From contig NZ_JAJTHI010000032.1 of NCBI RefSeq assembly GCF_021298855.1, positions 1 to 64,000 on the forward strand: 64,000 bases of DNA. The letters are read 5' to 3'. This document shows, one piece after another, positions 49,635-58,537 of this stretch. Source of the DNA: Gemmatimonas sp. GTDB lineage: Bacteria > Gemmatimonadota > Gemmatimonadetes > Gemmatimonadales > Gemmatimonadaceae. Each line of letters begins with the position of its first letter. The first letter of the stretch is position 1. The position numbers and the translations under genes were made by a program. The notes under the pieces were generated by a model that was not told where the DNA came from, searched no databases, and worked only from the letters and a program-made list of their open reading frames with translations.

Positions 49635-52600
49635 TCAGAACTGGACGCGGAGTCCCGACGTCAGTGTGCGGGCACGCGGGTAAACGAGGTAGTCGACGCC
49701 ACGCGACGCGAGGCCGGCATCGACGAACACCTCTGGATCGTAACCGGTGTACGGCGTGAACAGCAGGAGGTTGTCACCCGACACGTAGAAGCGGGCGGTG
49801 TTGGCCCGGGTTCCCGGGATCTTGAAGGTGTAGCCCACCGTGACGTTCTGGAGGCGGAAGAACGTGCCGTCCTCGATCCAGCGCGACGAGTAGATGGCCG
49901 GCTCCGTGAGGCCGTCGGTCTGGCTGAGCGCGCTGCGCAGGAAGTTGCGGCCCTGCAGCACGGCCGACTGGGTCGAGTAGACCAGCGCCGTGTTGTTGAA
50001 CACGTCGCGGCCGAACTCGCCACGCCAGAGGTAGCTCATGTCGAACTTGCCCCAGCGAAGCCGCCCGTTCCAGCCCAGGCTGAACGCCGGGTTCGCGTCG
50101 CCGATGACCCCGAAGTCGTCACCGTCGGGCGACGTGGTCGTACCGTCGCGGGTGCGGCTGGTGATCTGGCCGTTGGCGTCGCGCGTCACGCGATAGTTGT
50201 TGAAGACCTGCTTGCCCTGGGCGTCCACGTTCACGAATTCCGGACCCCAGAAGGTGCCGAGCGGGCGGCCCGGGATGATGCGCTGCGCGGTGTTGCCCGA
50301 CTGGCCCTGCCCCGATATGCCGGAGGTGGTGATGAACGACCGGCCACCCAGGTCATCGACCTGGTTGCGTTCGATCGAGGCCACGATGCCGGTGTTGAAC
50401 GAGCGGTCCTTCTTTTCGATCAGGTTGGCATCGAAGGTGAACTCGACACCGGTGTTGTGCAGGCTGCCCACGTTCTCGAGACGGGTCGGCACGAGCGCCG
50501 GCTGCGGCACGGCGACCGTCAGCAGCAGGTCGGTGGTGTTCTTGCGGTAGTACTCGATGGAGCCGGTGTACTTGTTGTCCTTGAAGCCGTACTCCGCAGC
50601 GATGTTGTACTGCGCCGTCTGCTCCCACTTGAGATTCGGATTCTCGTTGCGCGTGGGCACGACACCCGTCACCACGTCGTTGCCGAACGGATAGCGCGCA
50701 CCGTTGTTCGGCTCGAGCAGGATGAGCGACGAGTACGGCGACACGGCCTGGTTGCCCTGGAGCCCATAGCCCGCGCGCAGACGCAGGTTGGAGAAGCCCT
50801 TGCCCTGCATCCAGCTTTCGTCGCTCACCTTCCAGCCCACGGAGAAGGCGGGGAAGACGGCCCACTTGTTGCCGGCACCGAATCGCGACGACCCGTCACG
50901 ACGGATCACGCCGGTGAGGAAGTAGCGATCCTTGAAGCTGTAGTTGGCCTTGCCGAAGAAGGAGACCAGGCGGCTCTGCTCGCGGAAGGAGAAGGGCGCC
51001 TCGAGTGTGGCCCCACCGCCAAGGTTGTTGTAGCTGAAGGCGTCGGTCAGGAAGTTGCGCCCTTCCGCGCCGAACTCGCCATTGTCGAAATCGCTGTACT
51101 CGTAGCCACCCACCACTTCGAGTTCCTGCGTATCGGAGATGCGCGGGGCGAAGGTGAGGAGCGTCTGCAGCGTGTTGTTGGAGAGGTTGCGGTTCACCTG
51201 ACGCGCCCGGCCATTCCACTCGGCGCCAACCGCGCTGGCGCGCGGCAGGTACGTGCGACGCACGCCGCTGGTGCGGTCGGTGCCGACGTTCACGGAGGCC
51301 GTGAGGAAGCTGGTCACGCTGTAGGTGGCCTGCAGGTTGCCGAGCGTACGGTTGGTGGTGGCGTCATCGGCCACCTGCTCCGCCACGCCCACCGGGTTGC
51401 GCACCGACTGGCGCCCCGGACCGATTTCGTAAAACGCCGACTGACCGCCCGTGGTGGTCCGGATGGGCTGCGTGGGGTTGAAGATCACCATGTTGGTGAA
51501 CACGCCACCCTCGAAGCCACCCGTGTTCTCGAACGGGAGGTAATCGTTGTCGACCTTCGACGAGGTCAGGTTGAAGTTCATGCGCAGCTTGCCGTCCACG
51601 GCCGTGTGGTTCGCGTTGAGGCGCCCCTGGAAGCGGCGGAAGCCGTTCGAGATGACCACACCGTTCTGATCGAGGAAATTGACCGACGCCCGGTACTGCG
51701 TGGTCGCCGTGCCGCCCGAGAACGCGAGGTTGTGGTTGATCGTGGAACTGTTGCGCATGAGCGCGTCTTCCCAGTCCGTGTTGGCGGAGCCGAGGTTGGC
51801 GAGGGCGCTTTGCTGCAGCCGCCCGGCCGTCACGAGCCCTCGCACGAAGTCGCGATACTCGTTGCCGGAGAGCACGTCGAGGCGGTTCGAGGGCGCCGAG
51901 GCCGCCACGAACGTTTCGTACTCCATGGTCGAGACGCCGCCGGCGCCACGCTTGGTTTCGATGAGCACCACGCCGTTGGCGCCGCGGGAGCCGTAGATGG
52001 CCGTGGCCGAGGCGTCCTTGAGGACGGTGATGTTCGCGATGTCGCTCGGGTTGAGCATGTTGAGCGGATTACGCGCCAGCGCGGGGCCGCCGCCAATGCC
52101 GATACCCGAGGCTTCCGTCTGGTCGTTCTGAATCGGCACACCGTCGATCACGTAGAGCGGATCGTTGGAGGCCGAAATGGACGTGCCGCCACGAATGCGG
52201 ATCTGGGCGCCGCCGCCCGGCTCACCGTTGTTGGCGATCACGTTCACGCCTGCCACGCGGCCGGTGAGCAGGCCGGTCGCGTTGGGCTGCACCCCCACGT
52301 TCGCATCGTCGCCCTTGATCGTGGCGACCGCGCCGGTGATGGCTTCCTTGCGCTGTTGGCCGTAGCCGGTGGTGACGATCGCCGTGAGCTGCGCGGCGAT
52401 GGCGGTCAGCGGGACTTCCACGCTGGCCTGCCCGTTGGCCGTTACCGTGACCGACACCTCCTTCGCGGAGTAGCCGATGCGCGTGACGCGCAGACGCTGC
52501 TGCCCGGCCGGCACTGCCGGCAACAGGAAGCCACCGTCGTTACGCGTGTAGGTGCCGATCTGTGTCCCGACGACCTGGACCGATGCGTTCGCAAGAACGC

Positions 52601-52721
52601 CGGCCGTCGCGGAGTCAACCACGCGGCCAGAGACTCTGCCCGTTTGCTGGGCACTGACCTGGCTTGCCGTGAGCAGCGTACCCGCTGCTGCTGCGGCCAA
52701 CCAACGGACGCCTACCGCCAT
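49635..52721 (-). CDS. SusC/RagA-family TonB-linked outer membrane protein
   Basis: Carboxypeptidase-regulatory-like N-terminus 'GRVSGRVVDSATAGVLANASVQVVGTQIGTYTRNDGGFLLPAVPAG', plug 'GRVAGVNVIANNGEPGGGAQIRIRGGTSISASNDPLYVIDGVPI', 'LKDASATAIYGSRGANGVVLIETK'. Confidence 0.95.
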   Translation of the reverse strand: MAVGVRWLAAAAAGTLLTASQVSAQQTGRVSGRVVDSATAGVLANASVQVVGTQIGTYTRNDGGFLLPAVPAGQQRLRVTRIGYSAKEVSVTVTANGQASVEVPLTAIAAQLTAIVTTGYGQQRKEAITGAVATIKGDDANVGVQPNATGLLTGRVAGVNVIANNGEPGGGAQIRIRGGTSISASNDPLYVIDGVPIQNDQTEASGIGIGGGPALARNPLNMLNPSDIANITVLKDASATAIYGSRGANGVVLIETKRGAGGVSTMEYETFVAASAPSNRLDVLSGNEYRDFVRGLVTAGRLQQSALANLGSANTDWEDALMRNSSTINHNLAFSGGTATTQYRASVNFLDQNGVVISNGFRRFQGRLNANHTAVDGKLRMNFNLTSSKVDNDYLPFENTGGFEGGVFTNMVIFNPTQPIRTTTGGQSAFYEIGPGRQSVRNPVGVAEQVADDATTNRTLGNLQATYSVTSFLTASVNVGTDRTSGVRRTYLPRASAVGAEWNGRARQVNRNLSNNTLQTLLTFAPRISDTQELEVVGGYEYSDFDNGEFGAEGRNFLTDAFSYNNLGGGATLEAPFSFREQSRLVSFFGKANYSFKDRYFLTGVIRRDGSSRFGAGNKWAVFPAFSVGWKVSDESWMQGKGFSNLRLRAGYGLQGNQAVSPYSSLILLEPNNGARYPFGNDVVTGVVPTRNENPNLKWEQTAQYNIAAEYGFKDNKYTGSIEYYRKNTTDLLLTVAVPQPALVPTRLENVGSLHNTGVEFTFDANLIEKKDRSFNTGIVASIERNQVDDLGGRSFITTSGISGQGQSGNTAQRIIPGRPLGTFWGPEFVNVDAQGKQVFNNYRVTRDANGQITSRTRDGTTTSPDGDDFGVIGDANPAFSLGWNGRLRWGKFDMSYLWRGEFGRDVFNNTALVYSTQSAVLQGRNFLRSALSQTDGLTEPAIYSSRWIEDGTFFRLQNVTVGYTFKIPGTRANTARFYVSGDNLLLFTPYTGYDPEVFVDAGLASRGVDYLVYPRARTLTSGLRVQF

Positions 52722-52977
52722 AAACCGATGCCTCCATGGGGCTGGAAAGGACCTGCGACCGGGTGGGGAATCACTGTCGATACAATTCGGACCCATGGGT
52801 CCGGACTCCATCTATAATGAGAGGGTGGTCGCCAAGTGTGGTGGGTGAGCCCTCGCGGGCTCGATCGCTCACGCCCGTGACCGCCACCGGCGGCACGACC
52901 ATGAGCGAGAGGAGAACATGTTCGACCCGCGACCCGGGATGGGGGTGAGTCGCGTGTAGGAAGGGATGTGAAACGCC

Positions 52978-53006
52978 ATGAAACAACGATGCACAAGAAC
53001 TGTCAA
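52978..53006 (-). promoter_or_regulatory. Candidate sigma-70-like promoter for the susCD-CRTAC operon
   Basis: On the - strand: TTGACA (53006-53001), 17-bp spacer, TTTCAT (52983-52978). Implies a roughly 250-nt 5' leader to the ATG at 52721. Confidence 0.45.
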
Positions 53007-53197
53007 GATTGAATCGTGGGAACTTTTGCTTTTCGCGTCCCCAGAACGGGTGCTGGCGCCCGTTCGGTCCACACGCAAGTTTCCCCCGCACGTCTGCGTT
53101 TCATCCGTTACATCCCGCCTGCCGACATCCGGCGCGCCCCTCTCGCGCTCCTGCCCACCCACCCCCGGTCCTGGCGCTTCCACACGAGGCGCCGGCC

Positions 53198-53222
53198 CTG
53201 CAACTTATCTAAAAGGTTGCAG
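53198..53222. promoter_or_regulatory. Candidate operator, 7-11-7 inverted repeat
   Basis: CTGCAAC-TTATCTAAAAG-GTTGCAG, AT-rich spacer, 40 bp upstream of the proposed GTG at 53263. Confidence 0.4.
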
Positions 53223-53262
53223 TGAAACACTTTCCATTGTCCAATACCCTTCGCCTGCGCCT

Positions 53263-55683
53263 GTGAGCCTGCTCGCGCTCTCCCTCGTCGCACAGCTGGC
53301 GGCCGCCGCCCGCCCGTCGCCGCCCGTGCTCGCGTTTCCGGAAGCCGGCCTCGATGACAGCAGCGCCTACGCCGGCTATGTCACCCGATTCCACCGGGAC
53401 GTCGACGGCAACACCGTGCAGCTGTATCTCGATCGCCGGCAGGGGCGCATCGTGCAGTTGCTTGCCAACGGGGAAAACGAGAGCGTGGGGTTCTCCGCGC
53501 GCTCCGCCAACGGGACCCCGGCGCCCGTTCGCTGGCATTCCACCGACGCGCGGGTCTGGCGGGAGGGGCGGCGGCGGCTGTTTCAGTACGACCTCGAGGT
53601 ACCGGAGTCCGAAGTCCACGTGGGGCGCTTCGTGCTGGGGAGCATGCGCGTCGAGCGCGACGTGCAGTACTTCAAGGAGCATCTCAAGCCGTTCACCGAC
53701 TCCGCGTACGCGCTCGCCGAGTACCCGGCGCTGGCCGCCGCTCTGGACGCACAGCCAGTCCCCGTGCGCCGCGCCGCGCTCGCGGCGCTGCGGGCCAGTT
53801 CCCTGGCGCAGCTGCGCGCCCGCTTCCTCCCCCGCCTCGCACGGCGCACTCCCGGCGACAGCGTGGTACTCATCGAGCAGTTGGCCCTCGACGGCCTCGA
53901 CACACTGCGCCTGCGGCTCTCGGCCCTCGACGGCGGGCGCGTTGTGGCGTCCGATGCGCGCGTGGTGACGCTGCAGGCAGCCCACGGACACCCGCTCCGT
54001 TTCCGCGTGACCATAAGTACGACCGGCCGGGCGCTCACCCCCCTCACGCGCCAGGAGATCTTCACGGAGGATTTCCTGGCGTGGACCCGCGACCTGCAGA
54101 CGCGCGGCGACGCGACGCGCGCCCGCTGGATTGAACGGCAGGTCACGGGCGTCGAGCTTCTCGCCTCGCGCGAGAAGCTCATGGCCGGACTCCCCACCTA
54201 CGCCACGTACTTCGGGCGGGACATGCTGCTGTCGGCACTCATGATGCAGCCGATCTGGCGGCCCGAAATGAGTGAATTCGTCATCGCCGCCGCGCTCCGC
54301 AAGCTGTCCCCCACGGGCGAAGTGAGCCACGAGGAGGCGCTCGGCGGGCAGGCCATCCGCGAAGCGGCCGCCGACGCCACCCACCTGCTGCGCGCCGCCG
54401 ACAGTGCCGCGGTCGCGCCCGGTGGGCGGTCACGGGCCGAGGCGCTGCGGGCGCGCGCAGTGCGCGTGCTGCAGGCGCGACGCATGACGCGAGAGAACTA
54501 CCACATGGTCGACGACGAGTACCAGCTGCCGCTGCTGGCGGCGCGGTATCTCGCCGACCGCCGGGTGAGCGCCGCGCGCAAGCGCACCTGGCTCACCGGT
54601 CGCGAAGGCGCGCAGACCCGTCTGGCGTTGCTGCTGGCGGAACTCGCGGTGCTCGCCGATCGCAGCGCCCCGTACGTGGCGCACCCGGTGACCTCGAACT
54701 TCGTGCCCTTCGCCCCCCGCGAAGCGACGGCGACCGCCTACGAGGGCGTGCCGCGCTGGTTCGCGCAAAGCTGGCGCGACAGTGGCGCCGGCTATGGCAA
54801 TGGCAAGTACGCCATGGATGTGAACGCGGTGTATATCCCGCATGCGCTCGCGGCCACCCAGCAGATCCTGCAGGCGCTGCGGGATCTCGGCCTCCTGTCG
54901 CCCGCCACGTGGTCCGCCGTGCCGGCGCTGCGAGCCGACACTCCGCTGGGTCGCTACGCGCGCGATGCGGCGACGCTGTCGAACGCCATCCGCATCTGGC
55001 GTGGTGCCATCGAGGCGTTCGTCGTACGCCGTACACCCGCCGAGGTGCAGCAGCAGGTGGAGGCGCGGATTGCCGTGATGCCGGCGGACGAACGCCGCTA
55101 CTGGCGCGCGTTTCCGCGCACCGGCGAGGGAATCGAATTCTTGGCTCTCGCGCTGAACGATCGCGGCGAACCGATCGGCGTGGTGAACAGCGATCCCGCC
55201 ACGCGCCTGTTTCTCGACGGACTCATGGCGCCGGCCGCCGACAGCCCGGTGAACCGGGCCGCCCTGCGCCGCGATGCGTCGCTCTTCGCCCGGGAGTATC
55301 CGGAAGGGCTGCTCGTCCCGGCGGTGGGCGCGGTCGTGGCCAACGACGCGTACGCGACACCACCGATCTGGCAGGCCTTTCTCGATGATCCCTATCACGG
55401 GCCGCGCGTCGTGTGGGGACGGGAAGTGAACCTGTTCCTGCTTGGCGTCGCGAGTCACCTGCCGCTCGTGCGGGACGATCGCACCGCCACGGAGTTGCTG
55501 CACACGGCGGCCACGCGGGTCCGCGAGGCCGTGGCGGCCTCCGGGTTCCGCAGCGAGCTGTGGAGCTATGCGTTTCCCAATGGGCGGCCCCACCCCACGC
55601 GCTACGGTAGCGGTGGCGATGTGCAGTTGTGGAGCACGACCGACCTCGCCGTGCAGTACGTGTGGGCGAGAATGCCGCAGTAG
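53263..55683 (+). CDS. Secreted protein of unknown function, (alpha/alpha)6/glucanohydrolase-like fold suspected
   Basis: Signal peptide '(V/M)SLLALSLVAQLAAAARPS', 'GLPTYATYFGRDMLLSALMMQPIWRPEMSEFVIAAAL', start of the malQ operon. Start codon uncertain (ORF open from 52978). Confidence 0.7.
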   Translation: MSLLALSLVAQLAAAARPSPPVLAFPEAGLDDSSAYAGYVTRFHRDVDGNTVQLYLDRRQGRIVQLLANGENESVGFSARSANGTPAPVRWHSTDARVWREGRRRLFQYDLEVPESEVHVGRFVLGSMRVERDVQYFKEHLKPFTDSAYALAEYPALAAALDAQPVPVRRAALAALRASSLAQLRARFLPRLARRTPGDSVVLIEQLALDGLDTLRLRLSALDGGRVVASDARVVTLQAAHGHPLRFRVTISTTGRALTPLTRQEIFTEDFLAWTRDLQTRGDATRARWIERQVTGVELLASREKLMAGLPTYATYFGRDMLLSALMMQPIWRPEMSEFVIAAALRKLSPTGEVSHEEALGGQAIREAAADATHLLRAADSAAVAPGGRSRAEALRARAVRVLQARRMTRENYHMVDDEYQLPLLAARYLADRRVSAARKRTWLTGREGAQTRLALLLAELAVLADRSAPYVAHPVTSNFVPFAPREATATAYEGVPRWFAQSWRDSGAGYGNGKYAMDVNAVYIPHALAATQQILQALRDLGLLSPATWSAVPALRADTPLGRYARDAATLSNAIRIWRGAIEAFVVRRTPAEVQQQVEARIAVMPADERRYWRAFPRTGEGIEFLALALNDRGEPIGVVNSDPATRLFLDGLMAPAADSPVNRAALRRDASLFAREYPEGLLVPAVGAVVANDAYATPPIWQAFLDDPYHGPRVVWGREVNLFLLGVASHLPLVRDDRTATELLHTAATRVREAVAASGFRSELWSYAFPNGRPHPTRYGSGGDVQLWSTTDLAVQYVWARMPQ

Positions 55684-55712
55684 TCCGCCGACCCCCCTTC
55701 TCCCACCTTCGC

Positions 55713-57179
55713 ATGTCGTTTGCTCGCGCAGCAGGATTGCTGCTGCACCCCACCTCGCTCCCCGGCCCCAGCGGGATCGGCGACTTCGGTCCCGATGCGC
55801 ACCGGTTCGTCCAGTGGCTCGCCGACGCCGGCCTGAAGATCTGGCAGGTGCTGCCCCTCGGCCCCACGGGGTATGGCGATTCGCCGTATCAGTGCTTCTC
55901 GGCGTTCGCCGGCAATCCGCTGCTCATCCACGTCCCCGGGTTCAACGGCCCGTCCGGGGGGAGCGACCGCACGGTCGATTTCGGCGCCGTCATTCCGGCC
56001 AAGCAGGCGGCGCTGGCGCAGTGGCTCGACACGATCCCCTTTGACGACCGCATCCGCCACTTCGTGCACGAGCACGAGGGGTGGCTCCCCGATTACGCCC
56101 TGTTCATGGCGCTCAAGCAGGCGCACGGCGGGGTATCATGGACCGAGTGGGAGGCCGGCGCGCGGCGGCGGGATCCGCAGGCACTCGAAGACTGGCGCCG
56201 GCGACTCGCGGCCCCGATCGAGCGCCTCTACAAGGAACAGTGCGTCTTCTACGCACAGTTTCACGCCTTGCGGCATGCGTGTCGGGAGCGTGGCATTCGG
56301 CTCATGGGCGATGTCCCCATTTATGTGGCGCACGACTCGGCCGACGTGTGGGCGAACCCCTCACTGTTCCGGCTGCGCGACGACGGCACGCTGACGGTGC
56401 AGGCAGGCGTGCCTCCCGACTACTTCAGCGAGACCGGACAGCTCTGGGGCAACCCGCTGTACGACTGGGAGCGGATGGCGGCGGAGGGGTATCGGTGGTG
56501 GATCGCGCGCATGCGCGCGGGTCTGGCCCTCTTCGATCTGGTCCGCCTCGATCACTTCCGCGGTTTCGAGGCGTACTGGGAGGTGCCAGGCGACGCGCCC
56601 ACCGCCGTGAACGGACGCTGGGTGCAGGGCCCCGGGGCGGCGCTGTTCCATACGCTCACCGCCGCGCTGGGCACACTGCCCATCATCGCCGAGAACCTTG
56701 GCCTCATCACGCCCGAGGTGGAAGCGTTGCGGGCGCAATTCGGGTACCCGGGCATGGCCATCCTGCAGTTCGCCTTCGACGGCCAGGACTCGAACTTCAT
56801 CCCGCACCGGTATGTGCGCGATCTCGTCGTCTACACCGGGACCCACGACAACGACACGACGATGGGCTGGTGGCACTCCACCGGCGAAGGCGACAGCACG
56901 CGGTCGGCCGACGCCGTGGCTCGCGAAAAGGCCTTCGCGCGACGCTATCTCGATACGGACGGCACCGACATGCACTGGACGCTCATTCGCGCCACGCTCG
57001 CGTCGGTGGCCAACACGGTGCTCGTACCCATGCAGGATGTCCTCGGGCTGGGCAGCGAGGCGCGCATGAATCTGCCCGGACGTCAGTCGGGCAACTGGGG
57101 TTTCCGCTTCACGTGGGCGCAACTCACGCCTGCGATCACCGAGCGTCTACACGAGCTCACTTCGGTCTACGAACGATGA
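55713..57179 (+). CDS. malQ: 4-alpha-glucanotransferase
   Basis: 'AAGLLLHPTSLPGPSGIGDFGPDAHRFVQWLADAGLKIWQVLPLGPTGYGDSPYQCFSAFAGNP', 'VRLDHFRGFEAYWEVPGD', 'IAENLGLITPEVEALRAQFGYPGMAILQFAF'. Confidence 0.97.
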   Translation: MSFARAAGLLLHPTSLPGPSGIGDFGPDAHRFVQWLADAGLKIWQVLPLGPTGYGDSPYQCFSAFAGNPLLIHVPGFNGPSGGSDRTVDFGAVIPAKQAALAQWLDTIPFDDRIRHFVHEHEGWLPDYALFMALKQAHGGVSWTEWEAGARRRDPQALEDWRRRLAAPIERLYKEQCVFYAQFHALRHACRERGIRLMGDVPIYVAHDSADVWANPSLFRLRDDGTLTVQAGVPPDYFSETGQLWGNPLYDWERMAAEGYRWWIARMRAGLALFDLVRLDHFRGFEAYWEVPGDAPTAVNGRWVQGPGAALFHTLTAALGTLPIIAENLGLITPEVEALRAQFGYPGMAILQFAFDGQDSNFIPHRYVRDLVVYTGTHDNDTTMGWWHSTGEGDSTRSADAVAREKAFARRYLDTDGTDMHWTLIRATLASVANTVLVPMQDVLGLGSEARMNLPGRQSGNWGFRFTWAQLTPAITERLHELTSVYER

Positions 57180-58537
57180 GCGCATCCACCGGTTCCGCCG
57201 CCACGGCGGCTACCCGTCCGGTCGCACAGGCGGGCGCCGCAACGAACTTCTGGGCCATCTGGAACATGAGCTTCGGCTTTCTCGGCATCCAGTTCGGCTG
57301 GGGGCTGCAGATGGCCAACATGAGCGCCATCTACGAGTACCTGGGGGCGAAACCCGACGAGGTCCCCATGCTGTGGCTCGCCGCGCCGCTCACGGGGCTC
57401 ATCGTGCAGCCGATCATCGGCCACATCAGCGATCGTACATGGTCGCCGCGCTGGGGACGTCGCCGTCCGTTCTTCATGATCGGTGCGGTGCTCAGCTCGC
57501 TCGCGCTGATCGCGATGCCCAACAGCAGCGCCCTCTGGATGGCCGCCGGCCTGCTGTGGGTGCTCGATGCCTCGATCAACATCTCCATGGAGCCGTTTCG
57601 CGCCTTCGTGGCCGACCTGCTGCCGGTGAAGGAGCGCACGCGCGGTTTCGCCATGCAGTCGCTGTTCATCGGTCTGGGCGCGGTCATCGCCTCCGCGATG
57701 CCGTGGATGCTCACCAACTGGTTCGGCGTGGCGGCCAGCGCGCCGGGGACCATTCCCAGTACGGTGAAGCTGTCGTTCTATGTCGGAGCCGTCGCGTTCT
57801 TCGGCGCCGTGATGTACACGGTGCTCACCACGAGGGAGCAGCCCCCCGCCGATCTCGCGGCCTTCGAACGGGAGAAGGCGCAGAGCGCCGGCTTCCTCGC
57901 GGGAGCGCGCGAGATCCTCACCGCCGCGCGCGCGATGCCCGCCACGATGCGCCAGCTCGCGCTCGTGCAGATGTGCACGTGGTTCGGGCTCTTCTGCATG
58001 TGGCTGTACTTCGGCACGGCGGTCGCCACCAACGTGTTCGGCGCCACCGACCCGAGCGATCCACGCTACCAGCAGGGTATCGAGTGGGGCGGCGTGTGCT
58101 TCGGCGTGTACTCGGCCGTGACGTTCGTCTTCTCGTTCTTCCTGCCACCGCTCGCGAAGTCGCGGGGGCCGCGCGCAACACATGCGCTCTGCCTGCTTGC
58201 CGGTGCCGCCGGCCTGGCGAGCGTGTCCATCATCGAGACGCCTGCGTTGCTGCTGCTGTCCATGGTGGGCGTGGGCATCGCCTGGGCCAGCACGATCTCC
58301 ATGCCGTACGTGATGCTCTCCACGTCCCTTCCGGCCGGCAAGACCGGCGTGTACATGGGGCTCTTCAACTTCTTCATCGTGATTCCGGAGATCGTGGCGT
58401 CGCTTGGCTTCGGCTGGGTGATGAACAACTGGCTCGACAACAACCGCATGGCCGCCGTGGTGGCCGGCGGCGTGTTCATGGTGCTGGCGGCGTTGCTGGT
58501 GATGCGCGTCCAGGTACCCACAGAGGTCACCGCGTGA
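57176..58537 (+). CDS. MFS sugar transporter (SLC45/GPH maltose-like)
   Basis: '[74 protein letters not shown]'. 4-nt overlap with the malQ stop. Confidence 0.9.
   Translation: MSASTGSAATAATRPVAQAGAATNFWAIWNMSFGFLGIQFGWGLQMANMSAIYEYLGAKPDEVPMLWLAAPLTGLIVQPIIGHISDRTWSPRWGRRRPFFMIGAVLSSLALIAMPNSSALWMAAGLLWVLDASINISMEPFRAFVADLLPVKERTRGFAMQSLFIGLGAVIASAMPWMLTNWFGVAASAPGTIPSTVKLSFYVGAVAFFGAVMYTVLTTREQPPADLAAFEREKAQSAGFLAGAREILTAARAMPATMRQLALVQMCTWFGLFCMWLYFGTAVATNVFGATDPSDPRYQQGIEWGGVCFGVYSAVTFVFSFFLPPLAKSRGPRATHALCLLAGAAGLASVSIIETPALLLLSMVGVGIAWASTISMPYVMLSTSLPAGKTGVYMGLFNFFIVIPEIVASLGFGWVMNNWLDNNRMAAVVAGGVFMVLAALLVMRVQVPTEVTA

Noticed and set aside
52811-52820. Perfect TATAAT on the + strand at 52813-52818
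   Set aside because: No acceptable -35 at 16-18 bp and about 445 bp from the nearest + start, so not called as a promoter.
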